The notes under the pieces: model-generated
What the model was told of the DNA's origin: nothing
What the model saw: only the letters and a program-made list of their open reading frames with translations
Databases searched by the model: none
Program-made: the position numbers and the translations under genes
Part shown: in pieces, positions 26,400-34,621 of the stretch
How positions within the stretch are numbered: position 1 is the stretch's first letter
How the letters are laid out: each line of letters begins with the position of its first letter
Source: Gracilimonas sediminicola
GTDB lineage: Bacteria > Bacteroidota > Rhodothermia > Balneolales > Balneolaceae
DNA length: 64,000 bases
Assembly: GCF_024320785.1 (NCBI RefSeq)
Contig: NZ_JANDBC010000002.1
Location: forward strand, 186,001-250,000
Direction: 5' to 3'

Positions 26400-27188
26400 T
26401 CACATCAGTGCAGCAATGCTGCTTTCCAGTTTTTGTTGAACCGTAAAATCAAGGTCACGTTCTTCGATCAGGCGTCTGAATTCAGGGGCGGAATTTCTCA
26501 GTTCCAGCTCCAGCATAGCATCGGCGAGTTCTGTAATCACAATGGGTGATTGTTGTTTAGCTATGGCCTTCACCAATCCTTCCCTCACCCGTTCATTACC
26601 ACCCCATCTCTTTAAAGCTTCAATAGCCTGAACCCGAACATTAATGCTTGGGTCGTTATTCAGCGTAAATAGCAATGCATGAATAGCCTCTGTATCAACA
26701 GAAGTCATTTCACTGCTGATGGAAACCGCTTTAAGCCGGTCGGCAGCCGAAGCTCCTTCCAGCATATTCACCATCATCATTTCGCGCATATCCTCCACCT
26801 GCTGGCTGAGCTGTTCAATTTCAGAGTCACTGCTATTGAGTTGTGAACCGATGAAACCGCCCATAATCAGCAACACTACCCCGTACGCCAGTCGTGGCAT
26901 GGTAAGCTCTGCGATAAATTGCTGAATCTGATTCTGTGCCATCTTCAACCAGGGCTCTTTAACGGATTGCTTTTCCTTCTCCAACATTGCGTAGAACTTC
27001 GAGCTCATTTCTTTTCCGGGAGCCGGAGCCGATATAGAACCCAGATCTTCGTGCAGTTTCTCGAGCTCACGAAACTCCATAAAGTCGATAGTGCCGTTGG
27101 CAATCAGCTCTTCCACCTGTGTCTTGCCGGCATCATCCAGATTCCCGGCCAGGTAGTCGGCTATTAATTGTTCGTGTTGTTCATTCAT
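26400..27188 (-). CDS. Membrane anti-sigma factor with HEAT-repeat C-terminus
   Basis: A protein of about 262 residues starting MNEQHEQLIADYLAGNLDD, a typical anti-sigma cytoplasmic helix bundle without the zinc-finger HxxxCxxC motif. One transmembrane helix (about residues 99-118, LAYGVVLLIMGGFIGSQL) is followed by a coiled coil (EIEQLSQQVEDMREMM). HEAT-like repeats in the exported part include LLFTLNNDPSINVRVQAIEALKRWGG and GLVKAIAKQQSPIVITELADAMLEL. The ATG at 27188 overlaps the sigma stop by 8 bases, implying translational coupling and sigma-antisigma pairing. Confidence 0.8.
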   Translation of the reverse strand: MNEQHEQLIADYLAGNLDDAGKTQVEELIANGTIDFMEFRELEKLHEDLGSISAPAPGKEMSSKFYAMLEKEKQSVKEPWLKMAQNQIQQFIAELTMPRLAYGVVLLIMGGFIGSQLNSSDSEIEQLSQQVEDMREMMMVNMLEGASAADRLKAVSISSEMTSVDTEAIHALLFTLNNDPSINVRVQAIEALKRWGGNERVREGLVKAIAKQQSPIVITELADAMLELELRNSAPEFRRLIEERDLDFTVQQKLESSIAALM

Positions 27189-27744
27189 GGCTGCATTCCT
27201 CATTTAAGGTATTTACCAAATCTTTTAATTCTTTCATGGCCCTAAACATTTTTACTTTAATCGCCCCTTCGGTAGTATCCAGAATATCGGCGATTTCTTT
27301 GTACTTCAAGCCTTCAAAACGGCTCAATACAATAATCTCTCTTTTATCTTCATCAAGCCGGCTCAGTGCAATTTCAAGCAGTTCCTTTTTCTCTTTTTTA
27401 TTGACCACTGCCTTCGCTTCTTCCTCATCCACTTCCAGTCGTTCTTCATCAATTTCTACCGGAATTCCTTCCCGCTGCTGCTTTCTGTAATGATCGATGT
27501 GAGCGTTCCGGGCAATACTGAACATCCAGGTGGTGAACTTACCGTCGCCGGTATAAGTGTCCCGATATTTTAACATGCGCTCAAAAACAGACTGAACCAG
27601 GTCTTCACAAAGCTCCGCTTCTTTACACATCCGGTAGAAAAAACTGAATAGCGGTCGATTATATCGCTCAAACAACAGACCCAACTTATCCAGGTCGCCG
27701 TTCTTTACTTTCATCATCAATGCCTTATCCGAAGTTGAATCCAC
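27181..27744 (-). CDS. ECF RNA polymerase sigma factor
   Basis: A 187-residue sigma-70 of the extracytoplasmic-function class. Region 2 is around residues 20-90 (LFERYNRPLFSFFYRMCKEAELCEDLVQSVFERMLKY, then GKFTTWMFSIARNAHIDHYRK). Region 4 is LSRFEGLKYKEIADILDTTEGAIKVKMFRAMKELKDL. A charged, Glu-rich linker joins them. It heads an operon with its anti-sigma factor and two DUF4097 proteins. The motif upstream at 27768-27808 recurs before the DUF5916 gene, suggesting autoregulation and a small envelope regulon. Confidence 0.93.
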   Translation of the reverse strand: MDSTSDKALMMKVKNGDLDKLGLLFERYNRPLFSFFYRMCKEAELCEDLVQSVFERMLKYRDTYTGDGKFTTWMFSIARNAHIDHYRKQQREGIPVEIDEERLEVDEEEAKAVVNKKEKKELLEIALSRLDEDKREIIVLSRFEGLKYKEIADILDTTEGAIKVKMFRAMKELKDLVNTLNEECSHE

Positions 27745-27767
27745 CGTGTAAATTTCCCGAGCTTTAT

Positions 27768-27808
27768 GTTTTCAACCTTATACACTGATGATAATAGAAA
27801 AGGTTACA
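27768..27808 (-). promoter_or_regulatory. Candidate autoregulated ECF promoter of the sigma operon
   Basis: On the minus strand: TGTAACCTTTTC, 11 bases, then GTGTATAAGGTTGAAAAC, ending 24 bases before the sigma ATG. AAC in a -35 element followed by a GTATAA-like -10 is usual for ECF promoters. The spacing and both halves match the site at 24635-24673. Confidence 0.55.
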
Positions 27809-27813
27809 TATTT

Positions 27814-27904
27814 ATTTTCGTTATTCGGAAATCGTTATTCGTTCTTGGTCGCTCTCTCGATTGGAAGTTTGGATATAGATTCAGCAAATAACGATTGACG
27901 AAAA
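27814..27904. repeat. Imperfect inverted repeat in the sigma/tex intergenic region
   Basis: ATTTTCGTTATTC with ATCGTTATTCG at 27814-27841 faces CAAATAACGATTGACGAAAAT at 27884-27904. The left arm also holds a direct duplication of CGTTATTCG. It lies between the divergent sigma and tex genes. It is one of several low-complexity inverted repeats in the window's gaps; no function is evident. Confidence 0.45.
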
Positions 27905-27980
27905 TTTCATCATTTAAAATTCATAATTCTAAAGCCGAGTTCTTATTTTCAGCTTCCTAATTTTGAAACGAATATCATCA

Positions 27981-30161
27981 ATGAGCGATACTTCTATTTT
28001 TAGTTTTTTAGCGAAGCAACTGAATTTTTCACCTAAGCAAATCAGTACTGTAGCCAAGTTTTTGGATGAAGGAGCTACGGTTCCTTTTCTGGCTCGTTAC
28101 CGTAAAGAAGCCACCGATGGACTGGATGAGGAACAAATCCGCGCTATCCGAGATGGCTTAGAAACCCAGCGGACCTTGGAAGCCCGTAAAGAAACGGTTC
28201 TTAAATCTATCAAAGAGCAGGATAAACTAACGCCTGAGCTGGAAGAGCAAATTAAGGCCTGTACGGATTTGACTACTCTGGAAGACATCTACCTTCCCTA
28301 TAAACAAAAGCGTAAAACCCGGGGCGATAAAGCCAAGGAAAAAGGATTAGAGCCATTGGCTCAGCTTATCTGGGATCAGAAAATTGAGAAAGGTGATCCG
28401 GTTGAATACGCCAGGGAATACATCGATAAAGAAAAAGAAGTAGAGACAGTTGAAGATGCCTTCGGCGGAGCTACCGACATCGTAGCGGAATGGATCAACG
28501 AAAGCCTGGAAGTGCGGGAAATGCTGCGAAAGGTATTCGCCGAGCATGCTAATATCGTGACTAAGAAAAACCCGGCCGTCAAAGACCGAACGAATTACGA
28601 AGATTATTACGAGTTCTCTTACCGTGCCAGCAAAATGAAGCCTTACCAGATTCTGGCTATCAACCGCGGCGAAAAGGAAAATGTCCTGTTCGTAAACGTG
28701 GAACTTTGGGAAGAACGAACGCTCGAGAATATTGACGACCTGGTGATCAACAACGACCTGAGTATTTTCACGGAATACCTGCAGGATGCTGTAGAAGATG
28801 CTTACAAACGCCTGTTGTTCCCATCACTGGAACGGGAACTCAGAAGTGACCTTACCGACAAAGCCGATGAACATGCTATCGAAACCTTTGCGACCAACCT
28901 CGGCAACCTGCTTATGCAGCCCCCACTCGACAAAAAAGTAGTAATGGGCATTGATCCCGCTTTCCGAAGCGGTTGTAAAGTCGCTGTAGTGGATGAGCAT
29001 GGAAAATACATGGAAGGAACCACCACCTACCCAACTCCTCCACAGAAAAAAGTAGCAGAAGCAGAAGCTGTTTTCGAAAAGCTGATTGATAAGTACGGGG
29101 TGAGCCTGATCGCCATCGGTAATGGAACTGCCAGTCGTGAGACCGAGCAGATTGTGGCCGACTTCCTCCAAAAACGAAAAGAGAAACACCCTGATGAAGA
29201 ACTTCACTACCTGATTGTGAATGAAGCGGGAGCATCGGTCTATTCGGCCTCTAAAGTTGCCCGGGAGGAATTCCCCGAGCTGGATGCTGCACAACGTGGA
29301 AACATCTCCATTGCCCGACGGGTTCAGGATCCATTGGCGGAGTTGGTAAAAATTGATCCAAAATCGATTGGGGTCGGTTTATACCAGCATGATGTGAATC
29401 AGAATCAGCTGGCAGGTAAACTGGACGATGTGGTTGAAAGCTGTGTGAATGAAGTTGGGGTGAACCTGAACACGGCATCTGCTCCTTTGCTGTCTCACAT
29501 CTCCGGATTAAGCAAACGGGTGGCTACCAACATCGTGAAACATCGGGAGGAAACGGGGATTTTTATGGACCGCGAGCAAATTCGTAGTATTGACGGTGTG
29601 GGCGATTTCCGTTTCCAGCAGGCGGCCGGATTCATGCGTATTCCTGAATCCAAGAACCCATTGGACAACACCGCCATTCACCCCGAAAGTTATGAGGCTG
29701 CTGAGAAGCTTTGTAATCTGTTTGGCATCAATCTCGAAAACCTTTCTTCAGAGAAGGATAAGATTGCATCCAAATTCAAAAATGTGAACCTCGGAGAAAC
29801 AGCTGAACAAATCGGCGTTGGGGTTCCTACCCTGGAGCTGATTATAGAAAACTTACAGAAACCGGGACGTGACCCTCGTGAAAACCTTCAAAAGCCGTTA
29901 CTTCGCACCGATGTGATGAAGATGGAAGACCTTAAAGCAGGTCAGAAACTGGAAGGTACCGTTCGGAACGTAGTTGATTTCGGAGCGTTTGTAGATATCG
30001 GAGTTAAACAAGACGGACTGCTTCACATCTCCAACATGGCCGAAAACAAGAAGATTGAAGACCCTCATGATGTGGTAAGTGTTGGAGATATTCTGAGTCT
30101 TGAAATCATTACTTTGGACCTGGAACGAGGTCGGATTGGGCTAAAACTCGTTAATGGTTAA
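27981..30161 (+). CDS. tex: Tex family RNA-binding transcription accessory protein
   Basis: A protein of about 726 residues starting MSDTSIFSFLAKQLNFSPKQI; an in-frame TTG at 27963 is less likely. Order: N-terminal helical Tex domain (VPFLARYRKEATDGLDEEQIRAI), a YqgF/RNase H-like domain with GIDPAFRSGCKVAVVDEHGK, helix-hairpin-helix motifs (VGVNLNTASAPLLSHISGL and IRSIDGVGDFRF), and a C-terminal S1 domain (VRNVVDFGAFVDIGVKQDG). Tex binds single-stranded nucleic acid and affects transcription and stress tolerance. It stands alone, divergent from the sigma operon. Confidence 0.96.
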   Translation: MSDTSIFSFLAKQLNFSPKQISTVAKFLDEGATVPFLARYRKEATDGLDEEQIRAIRDGLETQRTLEARKETVLKSIKEQDKLTPELEEQIKACTDLTTLEDIYLPYKQKRKTRGDKAKEKGLEPLAQLIWDQKIEKGDPVEYAREYIDKEKEVETVEDAFGGATDIVAEWINESLEVREMLRKVFAEHANIVTKKNPAVKDRTNYEDYYEFSYRASKMKPYQILAINRGEKENVLFVNVELWEERTLENIDDLVINNDLSIFTEYLQDAVEDAYKRLLFPSLERELRSDLTDKADEHAIETFATNLGNLLMQPPLDKKVVMGIDPAFRSGCKVAVVDEHGKYMEGTTTYPTPPQKKVAEAEAVFEKLIDKYGVSLIAIGNGTASRETEQIVADFLQKRKEKHPDEELHYLIVNEAGASVYSASKVAREEFPELDAAQRGNISIARRVQDPLAELVKIDPKSIGVGLYQHDVNQNQLAGKLDDVVESCVNEVGVNLNTASAPLLSHISGLSKRVATNIVKHREETGIFMDREQIRSIDGVGDFRFQQAAGFMRIPESKNPLDNTAIHPESYEAAEKLCNLFGINLENLSSEKDKIASKFKNVNLGETAEQIGVGVPTLELIIENLQKPGRDPRENLQKPLLRTDVMKMEDLKAGQKLEGTVRNVVDFGAFVDIGVKQDGLLHISNMAENKKIEDPHDVVSVGDILSLEIITLDLERGRIGLKLVNG

Positions 30162-30171
30162 ATCGTTAGTA

Positions 30172-30280
30172 GAACCGGAGGTTCAGGCAGGTGTTCCAAA
30201 CCAGAGGTTGGGAACGAGAATATTGTATCACTCTCGTTCCGAACGTTCCGTTCGGAATGCATGCCGGTACCTCTGGTTCC
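30172..30280. repeat. Left REP-like palindromic element flanking the RAYT gene
   Basis: A 109-bp block packed with inverted repeats: GAACC(GGA)GGTTC at 30172-30184; GGAACGAGA / TCTCGTTCC; TTCCGAAC / GTTCGGAA; and a final CTCTGGTTCC. It aligns in direct orientation with the block at 30918-31057, sharing GGTTGGGAACGAGAAT and the outer GAACC and TGGTTCC ends. Confidence 0.85.
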
Positions 30281-30296
30281 AAATAGCGAATTAAAG

Positions 30297-30833
30297 CTAC
30301 CCCGCATAAATGGTTACAGGAATTAACCCCGTTTGCCCCAAATAATTTCTGGCTGATGAATACCGCCAATATTCAGGTCTGTCAATGAAACCACGCTTTA
30401 CCGGATTGAAATGAATGTAATCCAATTTCTGAGCTACCATTTCATTATTCAATAGCTGCTTCGGATGAAACCCTTCTTCCCATACTTGGTAATCAGATTT
30501 AAGCTTATGCTTTAGTTTTCTGAATTCTATTTGAGCCAATAACTTAGAATTCCCATCTGCTTTCAAACAATCAATCATTCGTCTTGCCATAAATGACTTT
30601 GCGAGTCTTAATTTTTTAGCCAAATCTTCTCCCTCAACAATAGCATGAAAATGATTTTCCATGATTACGTATCCGTAAATAATTACCTTTCTTTCACTCT
30701 GAAGGAAAAGAAAGCCATCTAAAACAATCTGAGATAATTTAGGTTTTGAGAGCAATGGCAATCCATCTTTTATCATGCTGGTAATAAAGTATGGATAATG
30801 TTCTTCGTATATTTTGTATCGGCTTCGCCCCAT
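30297..30833 (-). CDS. REP-associated tyrosine transposase (Y1/HUH family)
   Basis: A 178-residue single-domain HUH nuclease. It begins GRSRYKIYEEHYPYFITSMIKDGLPLLS, typical of RAYTs. The metal-binding HUH motif is His-Phe-His in VIMENHFHAIVEG. The candidate nucleophilic tyrosine is in the helix QKLDYIHFNPVKRGF, a strong family signature. The C-terminal WRYSSARNYLG is also conserved. These proteins nick and rejoin single-stranded palindromes such as those on either side of this gene. The full-length frame shows no stop or shift. Confidence 0.93.
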   Translation of the reverse strand: MGRSRYKIYEEHYPYFITSMIKDGLPLLSKPKLSQIVLDGFLFLQSERKVIIYGYVIMENHFHAIVEGEDLAKKLRLAKSFMARRMIDCLKADGNSKLLAQIEFRKLKHKLKSDYQVWEEGFHPKQLLNNEMVAQKLDYIHFNPVKRGFIDRPEYWRYSSARNYLGQTGLIPVTIYAG

Positions 30834-30917
30834 GATTTTCTCTTTACTTTTTTCCAGTAAGAGTAATTTCGGGACGATTCCTTACAGAATTTTTAATGAG
30901 CCCTTATTAATCATGTT

Positions 30918-31057
30918 GAACCAGAGGTTCTGGCATGCATTCCCAACCGCCGGTTGGGAACGAGAATTCTCATTTGAGAATTCTTTTTTAGTAGTTGTTA
31001 CTCATGACACTCGTTACGAACGGCCCGTTCGTAACACATGGCGGAACCACTGGTTCC
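30918..31057. repeat. Right REP-like palindromic element flanking the RAYT gene
   Basis: A 140-bp block containing GAACC(AGA)GGTTC, CCCAACCG(C)CGGTTGGG, GAATTCTCA(TT)TGAGAATTC, GTTACGAACGG(C)CCGTTCGTAAC and GGAACCA(C)TGGTTCC. All are perfect or near-perfect palindromes, and several pairs look co-varied relative to the left copy at 30172-30280. The block occupies most of the 271-bp gap before the aminotransferase gene. Confidence 0.85.
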
Positions 31058-31104
31058 ATTCTGTTGACATTAATAACAAATAAAAATAAATCATCACCTC
31101 ACGC

Positions 31105-32283
31105 ATGGACAAAGCACAGCAGCTCGAAAAACAATACCACTTCCAGGTGTACAACCGCCTGCCGGTTACCCTCTCTCATGGAAAAGGAGCATTACTTTGG
31201 GATACCGAGGGAAACGAATACCTGGATGCTTTTGGCGGATTGGCTGTGAATAACCTCGGGCATGCTCACCCCAAAATAGTTGCTGCCATTAAAGAACAGG
31301 CTGACAAGCTGCTGCACGCCTCCAATTTCTTTTACAATGAGCCTCAGAGTCTGTTGGCTGAAAAACTGGCAACATTGTCCGGTTTAGACCGGGTTTTCTT
31401 TTGTAACAGTGGTGTAGAAGCCATGGAAGCCTGTGTAAAAATGGCTCGAAAGTGGGGTAAGAAAAACGGAAAGTCCGGAAATGTAATCACACTCAGTGAA
31501 GGATTTCATGGACGATCAGTAACAACCATTGCAATGGGCATGCCGAGCTATCGGGAGGGATTTGACCCCATGCCCACCGGATTTGATCAGGTTCCATTTA
31601 ATGATTTTGAAGCCCTGAAAGCAAAAGTAGATGAAGATACCATTGCTATAGGATTTGAAACCATACAAGGCTCCGGCGGGGTAAATGTAATTGACGGTGA
31701 ATTCCTAAAAAAAACCCGGCAGCTTTGCGATGAACTTAACATCCTTATGATTATAGATGAGGTACAATGTGGGATCGGTCGCTCCGGGAAGTTTTACGCC
31801 TACCAGCATTTTGATGTAATGCCTGATATTGTTGCTACTGCAAAAGCATTGGCAGGTGGAATTCCCATCGGAGCCGTTTTGGCAAAAGAAGAAGTGGCTT
31901 CAGCACTGGGATTCAGTGATCATGGCACCACATTTGGTGGAAATCCATTTGCCTGTCATGTCGCCAATGCAGCACTGGATGCCATTGAAGAAGAAGGACT
32001 CACCGAACAAGCAGCAGAAAAAGGAGCATTTATGATGAAGCTGCTCAGAGAAAGGTTATCCGGTTATCCCTCTGTTAAAGATATACGCGGACTCGGGCTT
32101 ATGTTAGGGGTGGAACTCGATCGCCCCGCCCGGCCTGTAATAGATAAAATGTTTGAGCATAATATTCTGGGCAATGCCGCTCATGGAACCGTTGTAAGGT
32201 TCCTTCCTCCTTTGGTCATCACCAAAGAACAAATTGAGCGTATTGTGGATGAACTGGTTTGGGCATTGAATCAAACTGAATAA
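31105..32283 (+). CDS. Class III PLP aminotransferase, acetylornithine/succinyl-DAP aminotransferase-like
   Basis: A 392-residue PLP enzyme of the ArgD/LysJ/GabT group. Visible landmarks are the substrate loop GLAVNNLGHAHPKI, the phosphate-binding FFCNSGVEAMEACVKMA, EGFHGRSVTTIAM, the cofactor Asp in MIIDEVQCGIGRSG, and the PLP lysine in TAKALAGGIPIGA. Length and loops suit acetylornithine aminotransferase, which often doubles as N-succinyl-DAP aminotransferase. With dapD, dapA, dapB and lysC only 5-9 kb away and no arg cluster here, a lysine role is plausible but unproven. Confidence 0.88.
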   Translation: MDKAQQLEKQYHFQVYNRLPVTLSHGKGALLWDTEGNEYLDAFGGLAVNNLGHAHPKIVAAIKEQADKLLHASNFFYNEPQSLLAEKLATLSGLDRVFFCNSGVEAMEACVKMARKWGKKNGKSGNVITLSEGFHGRSVTTIAMGMPSYREGFDPMPTGFDQVPFNDFEALKAKVDEDTIAIGFETIQGSGGVNVIDGEFLKKTRQLCDELNILMIIDEVQCGIGRSGKFYAYQHFDVMPDIVATAKALAGGIPIGAVLAKEEVASALGFSDHGTTFGGNPFACHVANAALDAIEEEGLTEQAAEKGAFMMKLLRERLSGYPSVKDIRGLGLMLGVELDRPARPVIDKMFEHNILGNAAHGTVVRFLPPLVITKEQIERIVDELVWALNQTE

Positions 32284-32407
32284 TAGAACACGGATTAAGC
32301 GGAAAGAAGTTATTAATGGGTTTCCCTTTTCTTGCAAATATGTACCCGCCTGGTACTACCATCTAATAACATTTGTGTCGTAAAAGCTGTTAATGAATTT
32401 CAGCCCT

Positions 32408-32415
32408 TATTTTTG
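32408..32415 (+). promoter_or_regulatory. Candidate -7 box (TATTTTTG) of the DUF433/DUF5615 pair
   Basis: TATTTTTG matches TAnnTTTG and lies 33 bases before the ATG at 32448. An AGGAG ribosome-binding site at 32437-32441 follows. No clear -33 element is seen. Confidence 0.4.
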
Positions 32416-32447
32416 TACTATTATTCAGATCATTTCAGGAGATTGTC

Positions 32448-32678
32448 ATGAAAGAAATTCAATCCAATCCTAATATTTTAGGCGGAACACCGGTTTTTAA
32501 AGGCACACGCGTTCCTATAGAAATCCTTTTTGATTACCTCGAAGAAGGCGCTTCCATTGATACCTTTCTGAACGACTATCCTACAGTGGAAAAGAAACAA
32601 GCTATCGCTGTTTTAGATATTGCCGGCAAAGTAGTTTCCTCTCAGGATTTTAAGTCAAAGTATGAAGCTACTTCTTGA
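32448..32678 (+). CDS. DUF433 antitoxin
   Basis: A 76-residue DUF433 protein, starting with IQSNPNILGGTPVFKGTRVPIEILFDYLEEGASIDTFLNDYPTV, the near-invariant family signature. DUF433 has a winged-helix DNA-binding fold and is the usual antitoxin partner of DUF5615 PIN-like toxins. The strong AGGAG ribosome-binding site at 32437 fixes the start. It overlaps the toxin gene by 17 bases, a typical antitoxin-first arrangement. Confidence 0.9.
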   Translation: MKEIQSNPNILGGTPVFKGTRVPIEILFDYLEEGASIDTFLNDYPTVEKKQAIAVLDIAGKVVSSQDFKSKYEATS

Positions 32679-32988
32679 CGAAAATATCCCTCACCCTTTA
32701 AAGAAAGACCTTTCACAGCATGAGGTATTCACCGTGCAGGATATGGGCTGGCAGGGAAAAGAAAATGGGGCATTGTTAAAATTGATGCTGGCTAATGGTT
32801 TTGATGCTTTCATAACAGCGGATAAAAATCTTCAGAATCAACAAAACTTTATTAACTACTCTATCCCGGTTTTAGTTTTGAGCGTAAATCGTTTAACCTA
32901 TCAGAACATTTCTAAGTTGCTAAAAAAGCTGATTGCTATCCTGAATTCCAAATTACCTAAGGGAGCAACTATAATTGAGCTTGAATAG
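32662..32988 (+). CDS. DUF5615 PIN-like toxin
   Basis: A 108-residue protein with the DUF5615/Mut7-C PIN-like pattern. It has the start MKLLLDENIPHPLKKDLS (Asp-Glu-Asn metal site), then VQDMGWQGKENGALLKLMLANGFDAFITADKNLQNQQN with a second acidic cluster (ITADK). PIN-fold proteins cleave RNA with these acidic residues, so it is the likely ribonuclease toxin of a VapBC-like pair with the preceding DUF433 protein. The 17-base overlap implies tight coupling. RNA target unknown. Confidence 0.87.
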   Translation: MKLLLDENIPHPLKKDLSQHEVFTVQDMGWQGKENGALLKLMLANGFDAFITADKNLQNQQNFINYSIPVLVLSVNRLTYQNISKLLKKLIAILNSKLPKGATIIELE

Positions 32989-33068
32989 TATTGTTTCAGC
33001 GAATCATGTACACCTAAATCCGGGTAATCCGAAAATCATGCAAATCAGGGTTCTCAAAACAATGATTT

Positions 33069-34250
33069 TCACCCCGGCAGACTAATCTTCCCTAAATGAA
33101 TTTTTTCTTCCGTAACCCCCGGAATAGAAAATCCTTCCCCGGTCACTAACTCATTGGCAAAAAAGGCCATCATGGCAGCTTCTTTGGCATCGGCTGAAAT
33201 TCCCAGATCTTCTATATCTTTGTATGTGGCATTGGGGTTTCGCTCTTTCAGATCATTCATCAACGTTCTGTTGTGAATGCCACCGCCACTTACAAAACAC
33301 TCAAACTCCTGATCACCGACTATCTCATCAAAAGCCCGGCTGATACTTTGCGATGTAACCGCCGTTAGTGAAGCCACAAGGTCTTCCTTCTTCGCAAGCT
33401 CAATGCCATGCCCTTCCATCAGATTTTCGATGAATTCCAGCCTGAAATCTTCCTGACCTGTTGTCTTTGAAAATGCTTTTCTAAAATAAGGTTCAAGCAA
33501 AATATACCTAACCAGTTCAGAGTGAACCGTTCCTGAAGCCGCTACTTCGCCCTGATCGTCAAAAGGCTGATCGAAATATTTTTGCATGGCCTCATTGATG
33601 AGTGTGTTGGCCGGGCCGGTATCGCTGGTCAAAATTGGTTCTCCGGTTTTATGGGACGGCAACCAGGTAAAATTGGCGATTCCACCCAAATTCAGCAAAA
33701 GCCGGTGCTTCTCCTGATGTCGAAAAAGCACTTCATCAAATATTCCGGCCAGTGGTGCGCCTTCTCCCCCAACAGCAGTATGTTTTTGCCGGAAATCAAA
33801 AATAGTGATAATTCCTGACTTTTGAGCAATATGATCTCCATCTACAATCTGAAGGGTGGCGTGCTCTTCTTCCTCAAGTTGAGCAGGAGCATGGTAGATG
33901 GTTTGGCCGTGGCTGGCTATCAGGTCAACTTTGTCGGGATCAATACCCCAGTCATTCAGAGAGTCCAAAATCCAGGAAGCATATCTCCCGGCAAGTTCCG
34001 TATGCAGAATGGTTAATTCCCGGGCACGTACCTGTTCCTTTGATTGAATAGCACGAATTCGATCTCGCAAAGGGGTTGAATATTCCTTCGTTGTGAACTT
34101 TATCACTTCAATCTTTGAGTTATTTCCCGATCCGGACACCTTACACAAGCATATATCCAGTCCGTCCAGTGAAGTGCCGGACATCAACCCTACAATAAGC
34201 CGTTCCGGTTTCCGGGAAATTTCCCACAGTTTTGCCAAATAATTATTCAT
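33069..34250 (-). CDS. anmK: Anhydro-N-acetylmuramic acid kinase
   Basis: A 393-residue sugar kinase that converts 1,6-anhydroMurNAc and ATP to MurNAc-6-phosphate in cell-wall recycling. Signatures are VGLMSGTSLDGLDICL (phosphate loop), IASHGQTIYH, HTAVGGEGAPLAGIFD with the catalytic Asp, LLNLGGIANFTWL, TSDTGPANTLINEAMQKYF and VSGGGIHNRTLM. Length is normal. It stands alone, divergent from the small gene at 34289. The NamZ muramidase at 55.3 kb would supply related amino sugars. Confidence 0.95.
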   Translation of the reverse strand: MNNYLAKLWEISRKPERLIVGLMSGTSLDGLDICLCKVSGSGNNSKIEVIKFTTKEYSTPLRDRIRAIQSKEQVRARELTILHTELAGRYASWILDSLNDWGIDPDKVDLIASHGQTIYHAPAQLEEEEHATLQIVDGDHIAQKSGIITIFDFRQKHTAVGGEGAPLAGIFDEVLFRHQEKHRLLLNLGGIANFTWLPSHKTGEPILTSDTGPANTLINEAMQKYFDQPFDDQGEVAASGTVHSELVRYILLEPYFRKAFSKTTGQEDFRLEFIENLMEGHGIELAKKEDLVASLTAVTSQSISRAFDEIVGDQEFECFVSGGGIHNRTLMNDLKERNPNATYKDIEDLGISADAKEAAMMAFFANELVTGEGFSIPGVTEEKIHLGKISLPG

Positions 34251-34288
34251 AGATTTAGGCTGAATTTATAAGCAAGAACCTACGGAAA

Positions 34289-34534
34289 ATGAGCGAACCT
34301 ACCGAAGACGAAATTAAAGCTTTTATTGAGGATGTGGAATTCCTTATTCAAACCCTGAAAGACAGTTTTGAGTCGACCGATTCACAGTTTTTCATCGACG
34401 AGCACAACGATATTCTATATGTGAAGCTGGAAGGATTGAATGACTACGAAGAGCATGAAATTGAAGAAATTGCAGCTCCGGTTTTAAGTGAATTGGACCT
34501 GGATTTTGAAGAAATTATTATACTGCCATTGTAA
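34289..34534 (+). CDS. Small acidic protein of unknown function
   Basis: An 81-residue, strongly acidic cytoplasmic protein (MSEPTEDEIKAFIEDVEFLIQTLKDSF, then VKLEGLNDYEEHEIEEIAAPVLSELDLDFEEIIILPL). No signal peptide, membrane helix or known motif. It is probably a real gene because it fills the gap between divergent anmK and the threonine synthase gene with a good ATG and normal codon pattern. It lies 87 bases before the threonine synthase-like gene. I do not recognise a family. Confidence 0.6.
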   Translation: MSEPTEDEIKAFIEDVEFLIQTLKDSFESTDSQFFIDEHNDILYVKLEGLNDYEEHEIEEIAAPVLSELDLDFEEIIILPL

Positions 34535-34621
34535 TCAGAACGGCTGAAAAAGCGCTTTTTTCTTAATTTTTTGATACCTTCCAAAACAGTTTATTTGCGA
34601 CAATCCCAATAGCATTATCCC

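Larger units (their letters stand above)
30172..31057 (-). mobile_element. RAYT transposase with flanking REP-like repeats
   Basis: The unit consists of a Y1/HUH transposase gene on the minus strand bracketed by two related palindrome-rich repeats in the same orientation (30172-30280 and 30918-31057). This is the arrangement known for REP-associated tyrosine transposases, which are usually domesticated rather than self-mobile. The reading frame is intact, so it may be active on its repeats. It sits between tex and an aminotransferase gene without disrupting either. Confidence 0.8.
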
